Shown piece after piece: positions 10,046 to 20,914 of a DNA stretch of 64,000 bases (position 1 is the stretch's first letter; each line of letters begins with the position of its first letter). Made by a program: the position numbers and the translations under genes. Below the pieces are notes generated by a model that saw only the letters and a list, made by a program, of their open reading frames with translations, did not search any database and had not been told where the DNA came from. The stretch lies in NCBI GenBank assembly GCA_026989275.1, contig JALSJQ010000034.1:62001-126000 (forward strand), written 5' to 3'. This DNA is from Albidovulum sp. (lineage in GTDB: Bacteria > Pseudomonadota > Alphaproteobacteria > Rhodobacterales > Rhodobacteraceae).

Positions 10046-10543
10046 TCAGGCCGAACCCACCGCCCCGGGCAGGGCGAGGGCCAGCGCATCGGCGGCATCT
10101 CCCGCCCCCCAGGACGCGACCTGGAAGACCGGATAGAAACGCTCGGCCGCCTCGAGCGCGGCCTGCAGCAGCCGCTCGATCTGGGCGGGCTCGGGCGCCA
10201 CGCCTCCGTCGAGCGGCAGACCGGTGCGATAGACCATCAGCGCTTCGCTCTCCCACCAGGAGAACGCACCGAGCCAGAGCCCGTCATTGACGGCGTTGAG
10301 CACTTCATGGAGGCAGGCGCGCCGTGCCTGCGGCACCTCGAGAGCGAAGGAGGCGGCCAGCCGCAGCACGGCATCCTGGCGGCCGGTGACGACCGAGAGC
10401 GAATAGACCTGCCAGCGCCCTTCGACCTCGAGGGCGATGCGGTCGTCCCCGATGCGGTCGAAATTCCACTGCCGGTGCTCGGCGAGCGATTCGATCACGT
10501 CGATCGGATGGATGAGGGCCTCGGTATCGAGGGAAAGCGTCAT
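10046..10543 (-). CDS. YbjN domain-containing protein
   Basis: A 165-residue cytosolic protein with a YbjN fold, related to the type III secretion chaperone-like family. Conserved patterns include a start of about 25 residues before the FDRIGDDRIALEVEG strand region, and LHEVLNAVNDGLWLGAFSWW in the middle. E. coli YbjN affects stress responses and motility, but the alphaproteobacterial members have no fixed role. It is the first gene of the probable ybjN-proC-csaA operon. A perfect inverted repeat lies 39 bases upstream of its start, in the divergent region shared with the MFS gene. Confidence 0.85.
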   Translation of the reverse strand: MTLSLDTEALIHPIDVIESLAEHRQWNFDRIGDDRIALEVEGRWQVYSLSVVTGRQDAVLRLAASFALEVPQARRACLHEVLNAVNDGLWLGAFSWWESEALMVYRTGLPLDGGVAPEPAQIERLLQAALEAAERFYPVFQVASWGAGDAADALALALPGAVGSA

Positions 10544-10581
10544 GGCCGTCTCCTGAATGCAGGTGCCGGGAATGATGCACC

Positions 10582-10596
10582 CACCATATCATGGTG
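10582..10596. promoter_or_regulatory. Perfect inverted repeat in the ybjN/MFS divergent region
   Basis: CACCAT-atc-ATGGTG is a perfect 6-bp dyad with a 3-base spacer, 39 bases upstream of the YbjN-domain start. It could be an operator; no regulator gene is adjacent. Confidence 0.35.
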
Positions 10597-10758
10597 CTGG
10601 CGCCAGAAATAGAGGGTAATGCCCGAATCGGCCCATGATCTCGTGGTTGAAAGCGGGTCCTGGCACATGGTGGCAGCGGAAGATCGACCGGGGCCGACGA
10701 GGGGGGCGCAGGGGGCGAATCGGTTGCGGCTGCACGAAACCGGGTCTAGTCAGCCTTC

Positions 10759-11994
10759 ATGACCCGATCGGCCGATACCGCCCCTCTCGTCGACGACCGC
10801 CGCGCGCGGCGAAACGTGGTGCTGCTTGCGCTGGCCCAGGCCGTGGCGGGCGCGCAGATGCCGGCGATCTTCACCATCGGCGGGCTGGCCGGCCAGTGGC
10901 TGTCTCCGAACCCCTGCCTCGCGACGCTGCCGATCTCGCTGATCGTCTTCGGTTCGATGACCACGGCGCCCTGGCTCTCGCAGGTGATGCAGCGCCGGGG
11001 GCGGCGTACCGGTTTCGTCATCGGCGCCCTTGCCGGGGCGCTCGGCGCCGCCCTGGGAGCGACCGGGCTGGCGACAGCCAGCTTCCCGCTCTTTCTCCTC
11101 GGCGCCTATCTCACCGGCATCTACATGTCGGCCCAGGGGTTCTTCCGCTTCGCCGCCGCCGATACCGCGTCGGAGAGCTTTCGCCCCAAGGCCATTTCCT
11201 GGGTGATGGCTGGCGGGCTCGGCGCGGCGGTGCTCGGCTCGGAAATCGTCAAGCTGACCAAGGACATCTCGCCGATCCCCTTTCTCGGTCTCTACATGGC
11301 GGTGATCGCCCTCAACCTCGTCGGCATCCTGCTCTTCCTGATGCTCGACATTCCCCGCCCGCGCCGACGCGCGAAAGGCGAGAGGCGCGGCGGCCGTTCG
11401 CTTCGCGACATCCTGCACGACCCGCGGGTGGTGGTGGCGATGATCGTTGCGGCGGTGAGCTATGCGCTGATGAACCTCGTGATGACCTCGACCCCGCTGG
11501 CCGTGGTCGGTTGCGGCTTCGACCAGGGCGACGCGGCCAATGTCGTCATGTCCCATGTGCTGGCGATGTATATCCCCTCCTTCTTCACCGGCCATCTGAT
11601 CGCCCGCTTCGGCACCATCCGCATCATGACGCTGGGACTCGTGCTGATCGCCCTGGCAGGAGGGGTGGCGCTCTCCGGCGTCGATCTGGGCAATTTCTTC
11701 CTCGCCCTCGTGCTCATCGGGCTGGGGTGGAATTTCGGCTTCATCGGCGCCACCACGCTTCTTGCCTCGGCCCATGCTCCCGAGGAGCGCGGCGTGGTGC
11801 AGGGCCTCAACGACATGGTGGTGTTCGGCGCCGTCACCTTTGCCTCGCTGGCCTCGGGCGGACTGATGAACTGCGCCGGCGGCTCGGTGGTCGAGGGCTG
11901 GAACATGGTCAATCTCGCCATGATCCCGTTCCTCGTGCTTGCGGGCGGCGCCCTGATCTGGCTGGTGATGCACCCGAGATTCTCGCAGGATTGA
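10759..11994 (+). CDS. Major facilitator superfamily transporter
   Basis: A 411-residue inner-membrane transporter with about 12 predicted helices. The cytoplasmic linker between helices 6 and 7 is basic (RPRRRAKGERRGGRS, about residues 198-213). The loop after helix 2 holds QVMQRRGRRTG, a variant of the MFS GxxxDRxGRR signature. GWNFGFIGATTLL near residue 330 is typical of the MFS_1 group. It stands alone, divergent from ybjN and convergent with the squalene/phytoene-synthase-like gene. The substrate cannot be inferred. Confidence 0.88.
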   Translation: MTRSADTAPLVDDRRARRNVVLLALAQAVAGAQMPAIFTIGGLAGQWLSPNPCLATLPISLIVFGSMTTAPWLSQVMQRRGRRTGFVIGALAGALGAALGATGLATASFPLFLLGAYLTGIYMSAQGFFRFAAADTASESFRPKAISWVMAGGLGAAVLGSEIVKLTKDISPIPFLGLYMAVIALNLVGILLFLMLDIPRPRRRAKGERRGGRSLRDILHDPRVVVAMIVAAVSYALMNLVMTSTPLAVVGCGFDQGDAANVVMSHVLAMYIPSFFTGHLIARFGTIRIMTLGLVLIALAGGVALSGVDLGNFFLALVLIGLGWNFGFIGATTLLASAHAPEERGVVQGLNDMVVFGAVTFASLASGGLMNCAGGSVVEGWNMVNLAMIPFLVLAGGALIWLVMHPRFSQD

Positions 11995-12058
11995 CGAGGC
12001 GGGTGCGGATCGGTTCACGACAGGCCGGCCCTCGGGCGATTCCCGCCTTGCAATCCGT

Positions 12059-12910
12059 TCAGGGGCCGAGAAACACCGCGCGGCGCACCGCCCATTCGCG
12101 AGCGAGGGGGGAGAGGCGGACCCCCGGGGCCGACAGCACCTTCCGGGGAGCGCGACGCATCCGAGAAAGAAGCGGCCGTGCGGCGAAGGCCAGCGCCGCG
12201 ACCGGGCGCAGCTCCGCGGGCAGGCGCCGGAGAGCCGGTCGCAAGGCCGCAAGCTCCGCCCGGGCCGCCGCGATCAGCTCCGACAGAGCGGCCTCGTCCG
12301 CGAGTCCGGGCGGCAGGGGCCGCCGTCCGCGGGCGGCAAGCGCCGGCAGGGCGGAGAGATAGCGCGCGAGCCCGTCGATCGTGCCGAGGCGGTGCAGAAG
12401 CGCCCGGGCGGCCCCGTCCGCCCCGAGCGCACGCCCGGCCTCGGCCAGAAGCCCGCCGCCGGTCGCCTCGAGATAGGCCTCGAACGCCTCCCGGTCGGCA
12501 AACATGTCCGAAGCGAGATCACGGGTCCGTGCCACGACCAGCGCCGCCAGGGCATCCGTATCGAACAGACCGGCGCGGATGCGCGCTGCCAGCGGCGTCG
12601 GAATCTCCGCATGCGGCACGGCCTCTCCGCGCGCGGCCGCTTCGATCACGTCCTGCCACCATTGGAGGCGGATCGCCCCGAGCCCCGCCTCGGTCACCGC
12701 CCAGGGGATGCGGGCGATCTCGAGGTTGAAAGCGAAAAGCACATGCAGATGGGAGCGCGCTTCGGGTGGCGCCAGCCGAACGATGCGAAAGCGCACCCCG
12801 TCATGACGCCGCACCATCTCGGCGCAGGCGGCAAGGCCGAATTCCGCATCTCCGCCCGCGCACGGCCGCCGGGTGCCGCCCCGCTCAGCCAACCGGCGCC
12901 ACCTCGTCAT
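12059..12910 (-). CDS. Squalene/phytoene synthase family protein (NDUFAF6-like)
   Basis: A 283-residue protein of the isoprenoid head-to-head synthase fold. It looks like the branch related to mitochondrial complex I assembly factor NDUFAF6: LFAFNLEIARIP, IRLQWWQDVIEA and FEAYLEATGGGLLAEAGRAL are visible. The paired aspartate-rich DxxxD motifs that bind prenyl diphosphates in true phytoene synthases are not evident, so catalysis is doubtful. The ATG at 12910 lies inside the end of cimA, giving a 26-base overlap and probable translational coupling. It is the last gene of the cysS-cimA unit. Carotenoid synthesis genes are absent nearby. Confidence 0.75.
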   Translation of the reverse strand: MTRWRRLAERGGTRRPCAGGDAEFGLAACAEMVRRHDGVRFRIVRLAPPEARSHLHVLFAFNLEIARIPWAVTEAGLGAIRLQWWQDVIEAAARGEAVPHAEIPTPLAARIRAGLFDTDALAALVVARTRDLASDMFADREAFEAYLEATGGGLLAEAGRALGADGAARALLHRLGTIDGLARYLSALPALAARGRRPLPPGLADEAALSELIAAARAELAALRPALRRLPAELRPVAALAFAARPLLSRMRRAPRKVLSAPGVRLSPLAREWAVRRAVFLGP

Positions 12911-14567
12911 GGATCAGCTTCCAGACGATGGCGTCATGGATCGCCTCGAAGGAGGCATCGACGATGTTGGACGACACGCCGACGGTGGACCAGCCGAGCC
13001 CGCCGGCGCCGGCGAAGTCGATCACCACGCGGGTGACGGCATCGGTGCCGGTGCCGGCGATGCGGACGCGATAGTCGGTGAGATGCATGTCGTTGATGGC
13101 GCCCTGATAGGGGCCGAGATCCTTGACAAGGGCACGCCAAAGCGCGTTGACCGGGCCGAGATCCTCGCCATGGGGGCCGCGACTCTCGGACACCGAAAGC
13201 TTGCGCTCCTCGCCGATCTTGACCGACACCACCGCCTCGGAAAGGGTGATCATCCGGTCGTGGCGGTTGCGCCGGCGCTCCACCGTCACCCGGTAACGCT
13301 TGACCTCGAAGAAGCGCGGCAGCAGGCCGAGCTCGCGCCGGGCGAGGATCTCGAAGGAGGCGGCGGCGCTGTCATAGGCGTAGCCGGCATCCTCGCGTTC
13401 CTTGATGACCTCGAGAAGGCGGGCAAGGCGCGGATCCCCCTTTTCGACCCGGATGCCGGCCTCGGCGAGGCGGTGGCGCAGGTTGGACTGGCCCGCCTGG
13501 TTCGACATCGGCACGATCCGCCGGTTGCCGACGCGCTCGGGTGGAACGTGCTCGTAGCTCGCCGGGTCCTTGAGGATCGCCGATGCGTGGAGCCCGGCCT
13601 TGTGGGCGAAGGCGGCGCTGCCGACATAGGGGGCGTTGCGTTGCGGCGGCCGGTTGAGGATCTCGTCGAGAAGCCGCGCCGTGGGCGTCAGCCGCGCGAG
13701 GGCCGCCTCGTCCATGCCGGTGACATAGCGGCCCGACAGGGCGGGCTTCAGGGCCAGATTGGCGGCGACGGCGAGAATGTCGGCGTTGCCGCAGCGCTCG
13801 CCCAGCCCGCCGATCGTCCCCTGGATCTGGCGCACCCCGGCCTCGAGCGCGGCAAGCGAGCCGGCAACGGCGGTGCCGGTATCGTTGTGACAATGAATGC
13901 CGAGCCGCTCCCCCGGAATGCCGGCGGCGATCACCGCGGCCGTAATCTCGCCGATCTCTCCGGGCAGGGTGCCGCCATTGGTATCGCACAGCACGATCCA
14001 GCGTGCCCCGGCCTCGAGCGCGGCGCGCAGGCAGTCGAGGGCGAACCCCCGGTCGGCCTTCCAGCCGTCGAAGAAGTGTTCGGCATCGAACAGCGCCTCG
14101 CGACCTCTGGCGACGACATGGCCGATGCTCTCGGAGATGCCGCGGATGTTCTCCTCGAGCGGGATGCCGAGGGCGCCGGTGACGTGCCAGGGATGGCTCT
14201 TGCCCACAAGGCAGACCGCGGGCGTGCCGGCATCGAGCACGAGGGCCAGGGTCTCGTCATTGGCGGCCGAGCGACCGGCGCGCCGGGTCATGCCGAAGGC
14301 GGTCAGCCGCGCCCGCGTGGTTGGCGGTGCGGCGAAGAAGTCGCTGTCGGTCGGGTTGGCGCCGGGCCAGCCGCCCTCGATGTAGTCGATGCCGAGCGCG
14401 TCGATCGCCGCCGCGAGGCGGCGCTTGTCCTCGAGCGAGAACTGCACGCCGTGGGTCTGCTGCCCGTCGCGCAAGGTGGTGTCGTAAAGGGTGACGCGGA
14501 CGCGCCCGGCCCCCTCGCTCTTCCCCGCGGCGGGGGGCGCGGCGCTCCCGGGCCGCGCCTCAGACAT
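12885..14567 (-). CDS. cimA: Citramalate synthase
   Basis: A cytosolic enzyme condensing acetyl-CoA and pyruvate to (R)-citramalate, an entry to isoleucine via 2-oxobutyrate. The N-terminal catalytic barrel has [11 protein letters not shown] and the metal-binding HCHNDTG. The C-terminal third (about residues 410-550) is the LeuA-type allosteric dimer domain. Length (560 residues) fits the citramalate group better than isopropylmalate synthase. The start at 14567 overlaps the cysS stop by eight bases and has its ribosome binding site (gaggagaag) inside cysS, so translation is coupled. An alternative start at 14585 adds six residues. Confidence 0.92.
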   Translation of the reverse strand: MSEARPGSAAPPAAGKSEGAGRVRVTLYDTTLRDGQQTHGVQFSLEDKRRLAAAIDALGIDYIEGGWPGANPTDSDFFAAPPTTRARLTAFGMTRRAGRSAANDETLALVLDAGTPAVCLVGKSHPWHVTGALGIPLEENIRGISESIGHVVARGREALFDAEHFFDGWKADRGFALDCLRAALEAGARWIVLCDTNGGTLPGEIGEITAAVIAAGIPGERLGIHCHNDTGTAVAGSLAALEAGVRQIQGTIGGLGERCGNADILAVAANLALKPALSGRYVTGMDEAALARLTPTARLLDEILNRPPQRNAPYVGSAAFAHKAGLHASAILKDPASYEHVPPERVGNRRIVPMSNQAGQSNLRHRLAEAGIRVEKGDPRLARLLEVIKEREDAGYAYDSAAASFEILARRELGLLPRFFEVKRYRVTVERRRNRHDRMITLSEAVVSVKIGEERKLSVSESRGPHGEDLGPVNALWRALVKDLGPYQGAINDMHLTDYRVRIAGTGTDAVTRVVIDFAGAGGLGWSTVGVSSNIVDASFEAIHDAIVWKLIHDEVAPVG

Positions 14568-16008
14568 CGCGCTTCTCCTCCGCATTCTCGAGCAGCCGCG
14601 CCGCCTCGGCGAGGTGCCCCTTGTCGAAATCGGGGCGGGCCTTCCACTCGGCCGCGCCTCCGGGCCGGTCCATGACGACGATGCCGGCCGCCACGAGCGC
14701 GTCGCGAATGGCGTCGGCCCGGGTGAAGTCGCGCGCCTTGCGGGCGGCGCTGCGGGCCGCGAGCAGCGCCTCGACGAGTGCGGCTTCCCGCGCCCCGGGG
14801 CCCGAGGCGGCGAACCATCCCCCGAGCTCGGGATCGAGCAACCCCAGAAGCCGCCCGGCGGCGACGAGCGCCGCCCCCTCCCCCGCGCCCGCGAGCCGGT
14901 GCATCTCGGCGATCGCCCGTGGCGTGTTGAGATCGTCCTTCAATGCGGCGAGCACCGGCGCCGGCACCTCCCCTGCCGCCTCGGCGCCCGCCGCCACCTC
15001 GCGCCAGCGCGCAAGCACCGCCCGGGCCTCCTCGACCTTCTTCGCCGTCCAGTCGAGCGGCTGGCGGTAATGGGTCGAGAGCAGCACGAAACGGATCACC
15101 TCGCCGGGAACGCCCTGATCGAGCAGATCGCGCACGGTGAAGAAGTTGCCGAGGGATTTCGACATCTTCTCCCCCTCGATGCGCAGATAGCCGTTATGGA
15201 GCCAGTAACGGGCGAAGGTGCACCCCTCGCGGCCGCAGCAGGACTGGGCGCGTTCGTTCTCGTGATGGGGAAAGAGCAGATCGATCCCGCCGCCGTGAAT
15301 GTCGAAATCGGGGCCGAGCAGCGCCTCGCTCATCACCGAGCATTCGATATGCCAGCCGGGCCGCCCGCGCCCCCAGGGGCTGTCCCAGCCGGGCAGCTCG
15401 TCGTCCGAAGGTTTCCAGAGGACGAAATCCATCGGGTTCTTCTTGTAGGGCGCGACCTCGACCCGAGCCCCGGCCTGCATCTCCTCGAGCGAACGGTGCG
15501 AGAGCGTGCCGTAATCGGGATCGGCCGTGACGTCGAACAGCACATGCCCCTCGGCCACATAGGCGCAACCCCGTTCGACGAGCCGCGCGATCATGGCGAT
15601 CATGGCGTCGATGTAATCGGTCGCCCGCGGCTCGTGGGTCGGCCGCAGCGCGCCGAGGGCGTCCATGTCGGCATGATACCAGGCGATGGTCCCGTCGGTC
15701 AGGGAGCGGACGATCTCCTCGAGGGGGCGCGGATCGCCGGCGGCGCGCATCTCGAGGGCGCGGGCGTTGATCTTGTCGTCCACATCGGTGAAGTTTCGCG
15801 CATAAGTAACGGAATCCTCGCCATATTCATGGCGGAGAAGCCGGAAGAGGACATCGAAGGTCACCACCGGCCTTGCATTACCGATATGGGCACGGTCATA
15901 GACTGTCGGACCGCATACATACATGCGGACATTGGCCGGATCGAGCGGCTCGAAGGGCCGCTTCGCCCCCGAAGGCGTATCGTGCAGGAAGATTCGTGTC
16001 TCGCCCAT
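14560..16008 (-). CDS. cysS: Cysteinyl-tRNA synthetase
   Basis: A class I aminoacyl-tRNA synthetase that charges tRNA-Cys in the cytosol. The HIGH-type signature reads HIGNAR (about residue 38) after the zinc-ligand YVCGPTVYD. The KMSKS loop is intact as [29 protein letters not shown] supplies the other zinc ligands. It has 482 residues. The start is the ATG at 16008, with ggaggggag as ribosome binding site; the longer frame to 16083 is rejected. It is first in the overlapping cysS-cimA-phytoene-synthase-like operon. Confidence 0.96.
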   Translation of the reverse strand: MGETRIFLHDTPSGAKRPFEPLDPANVRMYVCGPTVYDRAHIGNARPVVTFDVLFRLLRHEYGEDSVTYARNFTDVDDKINARALEMRAAGDPRPLEEIVRSLTDGTIAWYHADMDALGALRPTHEPRATDYIDAMIAMIARLVERGCAYVAEGHVLFDVTADPDYGTLSHRSLEEMQAGARVEVAPYKKNPMDFVLWKPSDDELPGWDSPWGRGRPGWHIECSVMSEALLGPDFDIHGGGIDLLFPHHENERAQSCCGREGCTFARYWLHNGYLRIEGEKMSKSLGNFFTVRDLLDQGVPGEVIRFVLLSTHYRQPLDWTAKKVEEARAVLARWREVAAGAEAAGEVPAPVLAALKDDLNTPRAIAEMHRLAGAGEGAALVAAGRLLGLLDPELGGWFAASGPGAREAALVEALLAARSAARKARDFTRADAIRDALVAAGIVVMDRPGGAAEWKARPDFDKGHLAEAARLLENAEEKRDV

Positions 16009-16108
16009 CGCGCAGCTCCCCTCCGGGGCCGCCCCGGCCCCGCTTCCTCGCGGGGTTATGGCGCGAAGCGACCGGGGGCGCAAGGCGGACCGGTGGGCGG
16101 AAAGCGGC

Positions 16109-16573
16109 TCAGTAGGTGATCATGCCGGGGGAGAGATGGCCGGCAAAGCTCTTCTCGATGCCACGGTGCCAGGGAATGTCGGTGACGTGGCATCCGGCCC
16201 TGACCGCCTCCCCCTTCGTGTCCACCCGCAGGAAGCGCGAGGTGTTGACATGCACCGGCCGGCCCGCGAGCTGCCATTGATACTTGCGCAGCACCTTGCG
16301 GCCCAGCTCGCGATAGAGCGCCACCTTGCCGTCGGTCCACCAGACGCCGCAGATCGCGGCCTTCCCGCCGACATCGACCGGGCCGACCCTGAGCCGCATT
16401 CCCTTGTCGTCGTCGAAGGCCACCCAGCCCTCGAGAAAGGCACGGGTGACCGGCACCACGATCTTCTTCGCCCGAACCGGGGGCGCGGCGAGAAGCAGCA
16501 GGAGGCTGGCAAGAACGAGGGAAAGGGCGGCAGGCGCCGCGATGGCGGGGCGGTGCGACCTGGCGGGATGCAT
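16109..16573 (-). CDS. Secreted or periplasmic protein of unknown function
   Basis: I do not recognise the family. The 154-residue product starts with a basic n-region and a hydrophobic core (about residues 12-31), and ends the signal peptide near PPVRAKK, a plausible Sec cleavage site. The mature part is small and basic, with two cysteines (in AAICGVWW and RAGCHVTD) that could form a disulfide. The start is the ATG at 16573; the longer frame to 16726 is arginine-rich and looks non-coding. It lies 500 bases downstream of nrdJ behind a terminator and 100 bases upstream of cysS. Confidence 0.65.
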   Translation of the reverse strand: MHPARSHRPAIAAPAALSLVLASLLLLLAAPPVRAKKIVVPVTRAFLEGWVAFDDDKGMRLRVGPVDVGGKAAICGVWWTDGKVALYRELGRKVLRKYQWQLAGRPVHVNTSRFLRVDTKGEAVRAGCHVTDIPWHRGIEKSFAGHLSPGMITY

Positions 16574-17080
16574 GGAATCGGTCTCCTCGGCTGGTGACGT
16601 GCGCCCCGCACGCAAAAGGCGCGAACCGCCATTCCGTTCAACCACGCAACCACGCCCCGCGCAAGCGGAAAAGCCGGCGATGTACCGTCGGTCACGCGGC
16701 AGGGCATGGCGGACCATGCCGCGCAAAGGGGATTTCGATCGGCATGCCCGCTTCCTTCCTCGGCGGATCGCTTCACGAGGAAGATCGCACCGCCCGTTGC
16801 CTGCCTTGCCGAAGGGCGGAACGCCCCGGACAGAGGGAAGGAGGCTCGGTGACTCTCCGCGGGAACGGTCTCGCGACGAACCGCCCCGCGCGGGAAAAGG
16901 GCATGCTCCGGTCGGACCACCGGTTCGACCGCGCCCTGCGCAAGGGAGCGGAGGAGAGAACGCGCTACCCGTGCCGGCCGAAAAGACGGACCACCCTGCA
17001 CGAAGGGAAAGGGGGCGGGCGACCGCCCCCTTTCCCTTTCACTCGAAGATCGCTGCACAACCCCTTGTCGCGCAGTCCTT
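16574..17080. other. Gene-free stretch downstream of nrdJ
   Basis: About 507 bases. It holds the nrdJ terminator hairpin (17003-17038) and a smaller hairpin (ggcatgg-cgga-ccatgcc, 16703-16720). The rest presumably carries the promoter of the secreted protein gene. Open frames are arginine-rich and unconvincing. I see no tRNA. Confidence 0.5.
17003..17038 (-). terminator. Long perfect hairpin after nrdJ
   Basis: A 16-bp perfect stem (aagggaaagggggcgg at 17003-17018 with its complement at 17023-17038) and a 4-base loop lie 43 bases after the nrdJ stop. The arm ends in CCCTTT-like pyrimidines rather than a pure T run. Confidence 0.7.
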
Positions 17081-20000
17081 TCAGCTGCACCCGGAAGTCG
17101 CGCCGCAGGTGTTGCACTTGAGGCAGGTGCCGTTGCGCACCAGCGTGTAGTTGCCGCATTCGCCGCACGGGTCGCCCTCGTAGCCCTGCATCCGGGCGCG
17201 GGTGCGGTCGTCGAGGGCAACGGTCGTCGCCCCGCCGGTCGCGGCCACGGCGGCATCCGATGCCATCACCGCCGCCGTCTCGACCGCCGTGGCCACGGCG
17301 GCCTCGGCACGGCCGTCGGCACCGGCCGCGGCACCCCCCTCGAGCACCACCAGATCCTGCGGCAGACGGCGGCGCAGATAGCCGGTGGACGAAACCAGCC
17401 TCAGCACGTCGAGCGAGCGGGCCGCGGCTGCCGGCGAAACCGGCGCCACGTTGCCCTCCTTGCCGGGCACGCTCTCCGTCACCCGGTTCTCGGCCGCTCC
17501 GGCGCCGAGCTCGTCGAAACGCGCCCCTTCCGGCTTCACATGGGCCAGATCGGTGCGGTCGAGATAGGAGATCGCCAGCTCGCGGAAGATGTAGTCGAGG
17601 ATCGAGGTGGCGTTCTTGATCATGTCGTTGCCCTCGACCAGCCCCGCGGGCTCGAAGCGGGTGAAGGTGAAGGCGTCGACGAATTCCTCGAGCGGCACGC
17701 CGTATTGCAGTCCCATGGAGACGGCGATGGCAAAGTTGTTCATCATCGCCCGGAAACCGGCCCCTTCCTTGTGCATGTCGATGAAGATCTCGCCAAGCGT
17801 GCCGTCCTCGTATTCGCCGGTGCGCAGATAGACCTTGTGGCCGCCGACCACCGCCTTCTGGGTATAGCCCTTGCGGCGGTTGGGCAGGGTCTTGCGGCGG
17901 GCGCGCTCGATCTCGCGGACCACCACCTTCTCGACCACCCGTTCGGCGAAGGTCTGGGCCTTCCGGGGAGCGGTGCCCTCGGCCAACGCCTCCTCGACCT
18001 CCTCGTCATCGTCGATCAGCGCGGAAGCCAGGGGTTGCGAGAGCTTGGAGCCGTCACGATAGAGCGCGTTGGCCTTGATGCCGAGCCGGTGCGACAGTTC
18101 GTAGGCCGCGAGGCAGTCGGCGATGGTCGCCGAGTTGGGCATGTTGATGGTCTTCGAGATCGCCCCCGAAATGAAGCTCTGGGCCGCGGCCATCATGCGG
18201 ATATGGGCTTCGACCGAGAGAAAGCGCCTGCCCTTGCGCCCGCAGGGGTTGGCGCAGTCGAAGACCGGCAGATGCTCGGGCTTCAGATGCGGCGCCCCTT
18301 CGAGGGTCATGGTGCCGCAGGCATATTCGTTGGCCGCCTCGATCTCGCCCTTCGAGAAGCCGAGATGGGCAAGGAGGTCGAAGGCCGGATCGTTCAGCTT
18401 CTCCTCGGGAATACCGAGCTTCTCGCGGCAGAAATCGGCGCCGAGCGTCCAGGGATTGATGACGAAACGGATGTCGAAGGCGGTGGGCAGCGCCTCCTCG
18501 ATCCTGGCGATCTCCGCCGGACCGAAGCCGCGCTCGGCAAGGGTGTCGTGGTTGATGAAGGGCGCCCCCGAGAGGGAGCCGTGCCCGGTGGCATGGCTGA
18601 CGATGGCCTCGATCTCGGCCGCGGAATAGCCGAGCTTCTCGAGCGCCGCCGGCACCGAACGGTTGATGATCTTGAAATATCCCCCGCCCGCGAGCTTCTT
18701 GAACTTGACGAGGGCGAAGTCGGGCTCGATGCCGGTGGTGTCGCAATCCATCACCAGGCCGATGGTGCCCGTCGGCGCGATCACCGAGACCTGGGCGTTG
18801 CGATAGCCGTGCCTCTCGCCGAGGGCAAGGGCCTCCTCCCAGGCCTTTACCGCATGGGCGACGAGGCGGCTGTCGGGGCAGGCGGCATGATCGAGCGGCA
18901 CCGGGGCGACGTTGAGCGCCTCGTAGCCGTCCTTCGCCCCCTCGGCGGCCCGCTTGTGGTTGCGGATCACCCGCAGCATGTGCTCGCGATTGGCGGCGAA
19001 ACGGCGGAAGGCGCCGAGCTCGGCGGCCATCTCGGCCGAGGTGCGGTAGGCGACGCCGGAGAGAATCGCCGTCAGCGCGCCGGCGAGCGCTCGGCCCTCG
19101 TCGCTGTCATAGGGCAGGCCGAGATTCATCAGAAGACCGCCGATATTGGCATAGCCGAGGCCCAGCGTGCGGTAGTCGTAGGAGCGGCGGGCGATCTCCT
19201 TCGAGGGGAATTGCGCCATCAGCACCGAGATCTCGAGGGTGAGGGTCCATAGCCGCACCGCATGTTCGTAGGCGGCGATGTCGATCCGCCCGTCCTCGCC
19301 GAGGAAGGCCAGCAGGTTGAGCGAGGCCAGATTGCAGGCCGTGTCGTCGAGGAACATGTATTCCGAGCACGGGTTCGAGGCGCGGATCTCGCCATCGGCC
19401 GGGCAGGTGTGCCAGGCGTTGATGGTATCGTGGAACTGGATGCCCGGATCGGCGCAGGCCCAGGCGGCATGGCCGACCTGTTCCCACAGATCGCGCGCCC
19501 GGACGGTCCTTGCCACCTTGCCGTCGGTGCGGCGGATGAGGGCCCAGTCGGCATCGTTGCGCACCGCCTCGAGGAAGGCGTCGGTGACGCGGACGGAGTT
19601 GTTCGAGTTCTGGCCCGAGACGGTGAGATAGGCTTCGCCGTCCCAATCGGTATCGAAGACCGGGAAGGCGATCGAATCATGCCCCTGGGCGGCGTATTGC
19701 AGCACGCGGTTGATGTAGGTTTCGGGCACATGAGCCTTGCGGGCGCCGCGGATGGCGCGCTTCAGGGCGGCGTTGGCGGTGGGATCGGTCGCCTTGTCGG
19801 CCGCGCCGTCCCAGCTGCGGATGGCGGCGAAGATCTCGTTGAGCTTCTCTTCGTGGATCCGCGAACCGGCGACGAGGGCGGCCACCTTCTGCTCCTCGCG
19901 GGCCTTCCAGTTGATGAATTCCTCGATGTCGGGATGGTCCATGTCGCAGATGACCATCTTGGCCGCCCGGCGCGTGGTGCCGCCCGACTTGATGGCGCCG

Positions 20001-20794
20001 GCGGCGCGGTCGCCGATCTTGAGGAAGCTCATCAGCCCCGAGGAGCGCCCGCCGCCCGAAAGCGGCTCCCCCTCGGCCCTGAGCGAGGAGAAGTTGGTGC
20101 CCGTGCCCGATCCATACTTGAAGAGCCGGGCCTCGCGGACCCACAGGTCCATGATCCCGCCCTCGCCGACGAGATCGTCGGAAATCGACTGGATGAAGCA
20201 GGCATGGGGCTGGGGGTGCTCATAGGCCGAGCGCGAGCGGGTGAGCCTGCCGGTGACGTGATCGACGTAGTAGTGCCCCTGCCCCGGCCCGTCGATGCCG
20301 TAGGCCCAGTGCAGCCCGGTGTTGAACCATTGCGGCGAGTTGGGAGCGCCCATCTGCCGGGCGAGCATGTGGCGCATCTCGTCGAAATAGGCGCGGGCAT
20401 CGGCCTCGGAGGAGAAATAGCCGCCCTTCCATCCCCAGTAGGTCCAGGTGCCGGCGAGACGGTCGAACACCTGGCGGGCGGAGGTTTCCGAAACGGTGCG
20501 CTCCTCCTCGGGCAGCGCCGCGAGCGCCGTCTCGTCCGCCTCGGAGCGCCAGAGCCATTCGGGCACGCCCTCCTCCGGCACCTTTCTCAGCCGCGCAGGC
20601 ACGCCCGCCTTGCGGAAATACTTCTGCGCCAGCACGTCGGCCGCCACTTGGCTCCACCCGGCCGGCACCTCGAAACCCTCGAGGCGGAAGACCACCGATC
20701 CGTCAGGGTTGCGGATCTCCGAATCGGCGGTGCGGAAGGCGATGCCTTCATAGGCGTCGTGACCTTCACGGGTGAAATGGCGCTCGATCTTCAT
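17081..20794 (-). CDS. nrdJ: Adenosylcobalamin-dependent ribonucleoside-diphosphate reductase (class II)
   Basis: A B12-dependent enzyme of 1237 residues that makes deoxyribonucleotides with or without oxygen. Class II hallmarks are [17 protein letters not shown] barrel sequence, [16 protein letters not shown] with an active-site cysteine, and [10 protein letters not shown]. The C-terminus carries a zinc-ribbon-like cysteine cluster ([10 protein letters not shown], then CLKCNTCG). The start is the ATG at 20794 with cggagga as ribosome binding site. Upstream lies a leader of more than 400 bases with NrdR-like boxes. No class I nrdAB is in the window. Expression probably responds to NrdR and perhaps to B12 (see regulatory entries). 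Confidence 0.96.
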   Translation of the reverse strand: MKIERHFTREGHDAYEGIAFRTADSEIRNPDGSVVFRLEGFEVPAGWSQVAADVLAQKYFRKAGVPARLRKVPEEGVPEWLWRSEADETALAALPEEERTVSETSARQVFDRLAGTWTYWGWKGGYFSSEADARAYFDEMRHMLARQMGAPNSPQWFNTGLHWAYGIDGPGQGHYYVDHVTGRLTRSRSAYEHPQPHACFIQSISDDLVGEGGIMDLWVREARLFKYGSGTGTNFSSLRAEGEPLSGGGRSSGLMSFLKIGDRAAGAIKSGGTTRRAAKMVICDMDHPDIEEFINWKAREEQKVAALVAGSRIHEEKLNEIFAAIRSWDGAADKATDPTANAALKRAIRGARKAHVPETYINRVLQYAAQGHDSIAFPVFDTDWDGEAYLTVSGQNSNNSVRVTDAFLEAVRNDADWALIRRTDGKVARTVRARDLWEQVGHAAWACADPGIQFHDTINAWHTCPADGEIRASNPCSEYMFLDDTACNLASLNLLAFLGEDGRIDIAAYEHAVRLWTLTLEISVLMAQFPSKEIARRSYDYRTLGLGYANIGGLLMNLGLPYDSDEGRALAGALTAILSGVAYRTSAEMAAELGAFRRFAANREHMLRVIRNHKRAAEGAKDGYEALNVAPVPLDHAACPDSRLVAHAVKAWEEALALGERHGYRNAQVSVIAPTGTIGLVMDCDTTGIEPDFALVKFKKLAGGGYFKIINRSVPAALEKLGYSAAEIEAIVSHATGHGSLSGAPFINHDTLAERGFGPAEIARIEEALPTAFDIRFVINPWTLGADFCREKLGIPEEKLNDPAFDLLAHLGFSKGEIEAANEYACGTMTLEGAPHLKPEHLPVFDCANPCGRKGRRFLSVEAHIRMMAAAQSFISGAISKTINMPNSATIADCLAAYELSHRLGIKANALYRDGSKLSQPLASALIDDDEEVEEALAEGTAPRKAQTFAERVVEKVVVREIERARRKTLPNRRKGYTQKAVVGGHKVYLRTGEYEDGTLGEIFIDMHKEGAGFRAMMNNFAIAVSMGLQYGVPLEEFVDAFTFTRFEPAGLVEGNDMIKNATSILDYIFRELAISYLDRTDLAHVKPEGARFDELGAGAAENRVTESVPGKEGNVAPVSPAAAARSLDVLRLVSSTGYLRRRLPQDLVVLEGGAAAGADGRAEAAVATAVETAAVMASDAAVAATGGATTVALDDRTRARMQGYEGDPCGECGNYTLVRNGTCLKCNTCGATSGCS

Positions 20795-20841
20795 GTCTGA
20801 TGTCCTCCGGGCATTCTGTTGTGCATTCTTGTCGTTTTCAT
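20791..20841 (-). CDS. Possible 16-residue leader ORF overlapping the nrdJ start
   Basis: A short frame reading [16 protein letters not shown] begins at 20841 and its stop overlaps the nrdJ ATG (ATGA). The upstream purine stretch (gcgggaaa) is a weak ribosome binding site. It may couple translation into nrdJ or be chance; low confidence. Confidence 0.2.
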   Translation of the reverse strand: MKTTRMHNRMPGGHQT

Positions 20842-20914
20842 GATTTCCCGCATCTGCCGGCCCCTGGTCCGGCTGACATTCGGCGTGCACCCGGCGTGCG
20901 GCCGCGCGGGTCGC

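Noticed and set aside
19262..20800. A 512-codon frame antisense to nrdJ
   Set aside because: It has no domain and lies wholly within a conserved gene; a product of GC bias.
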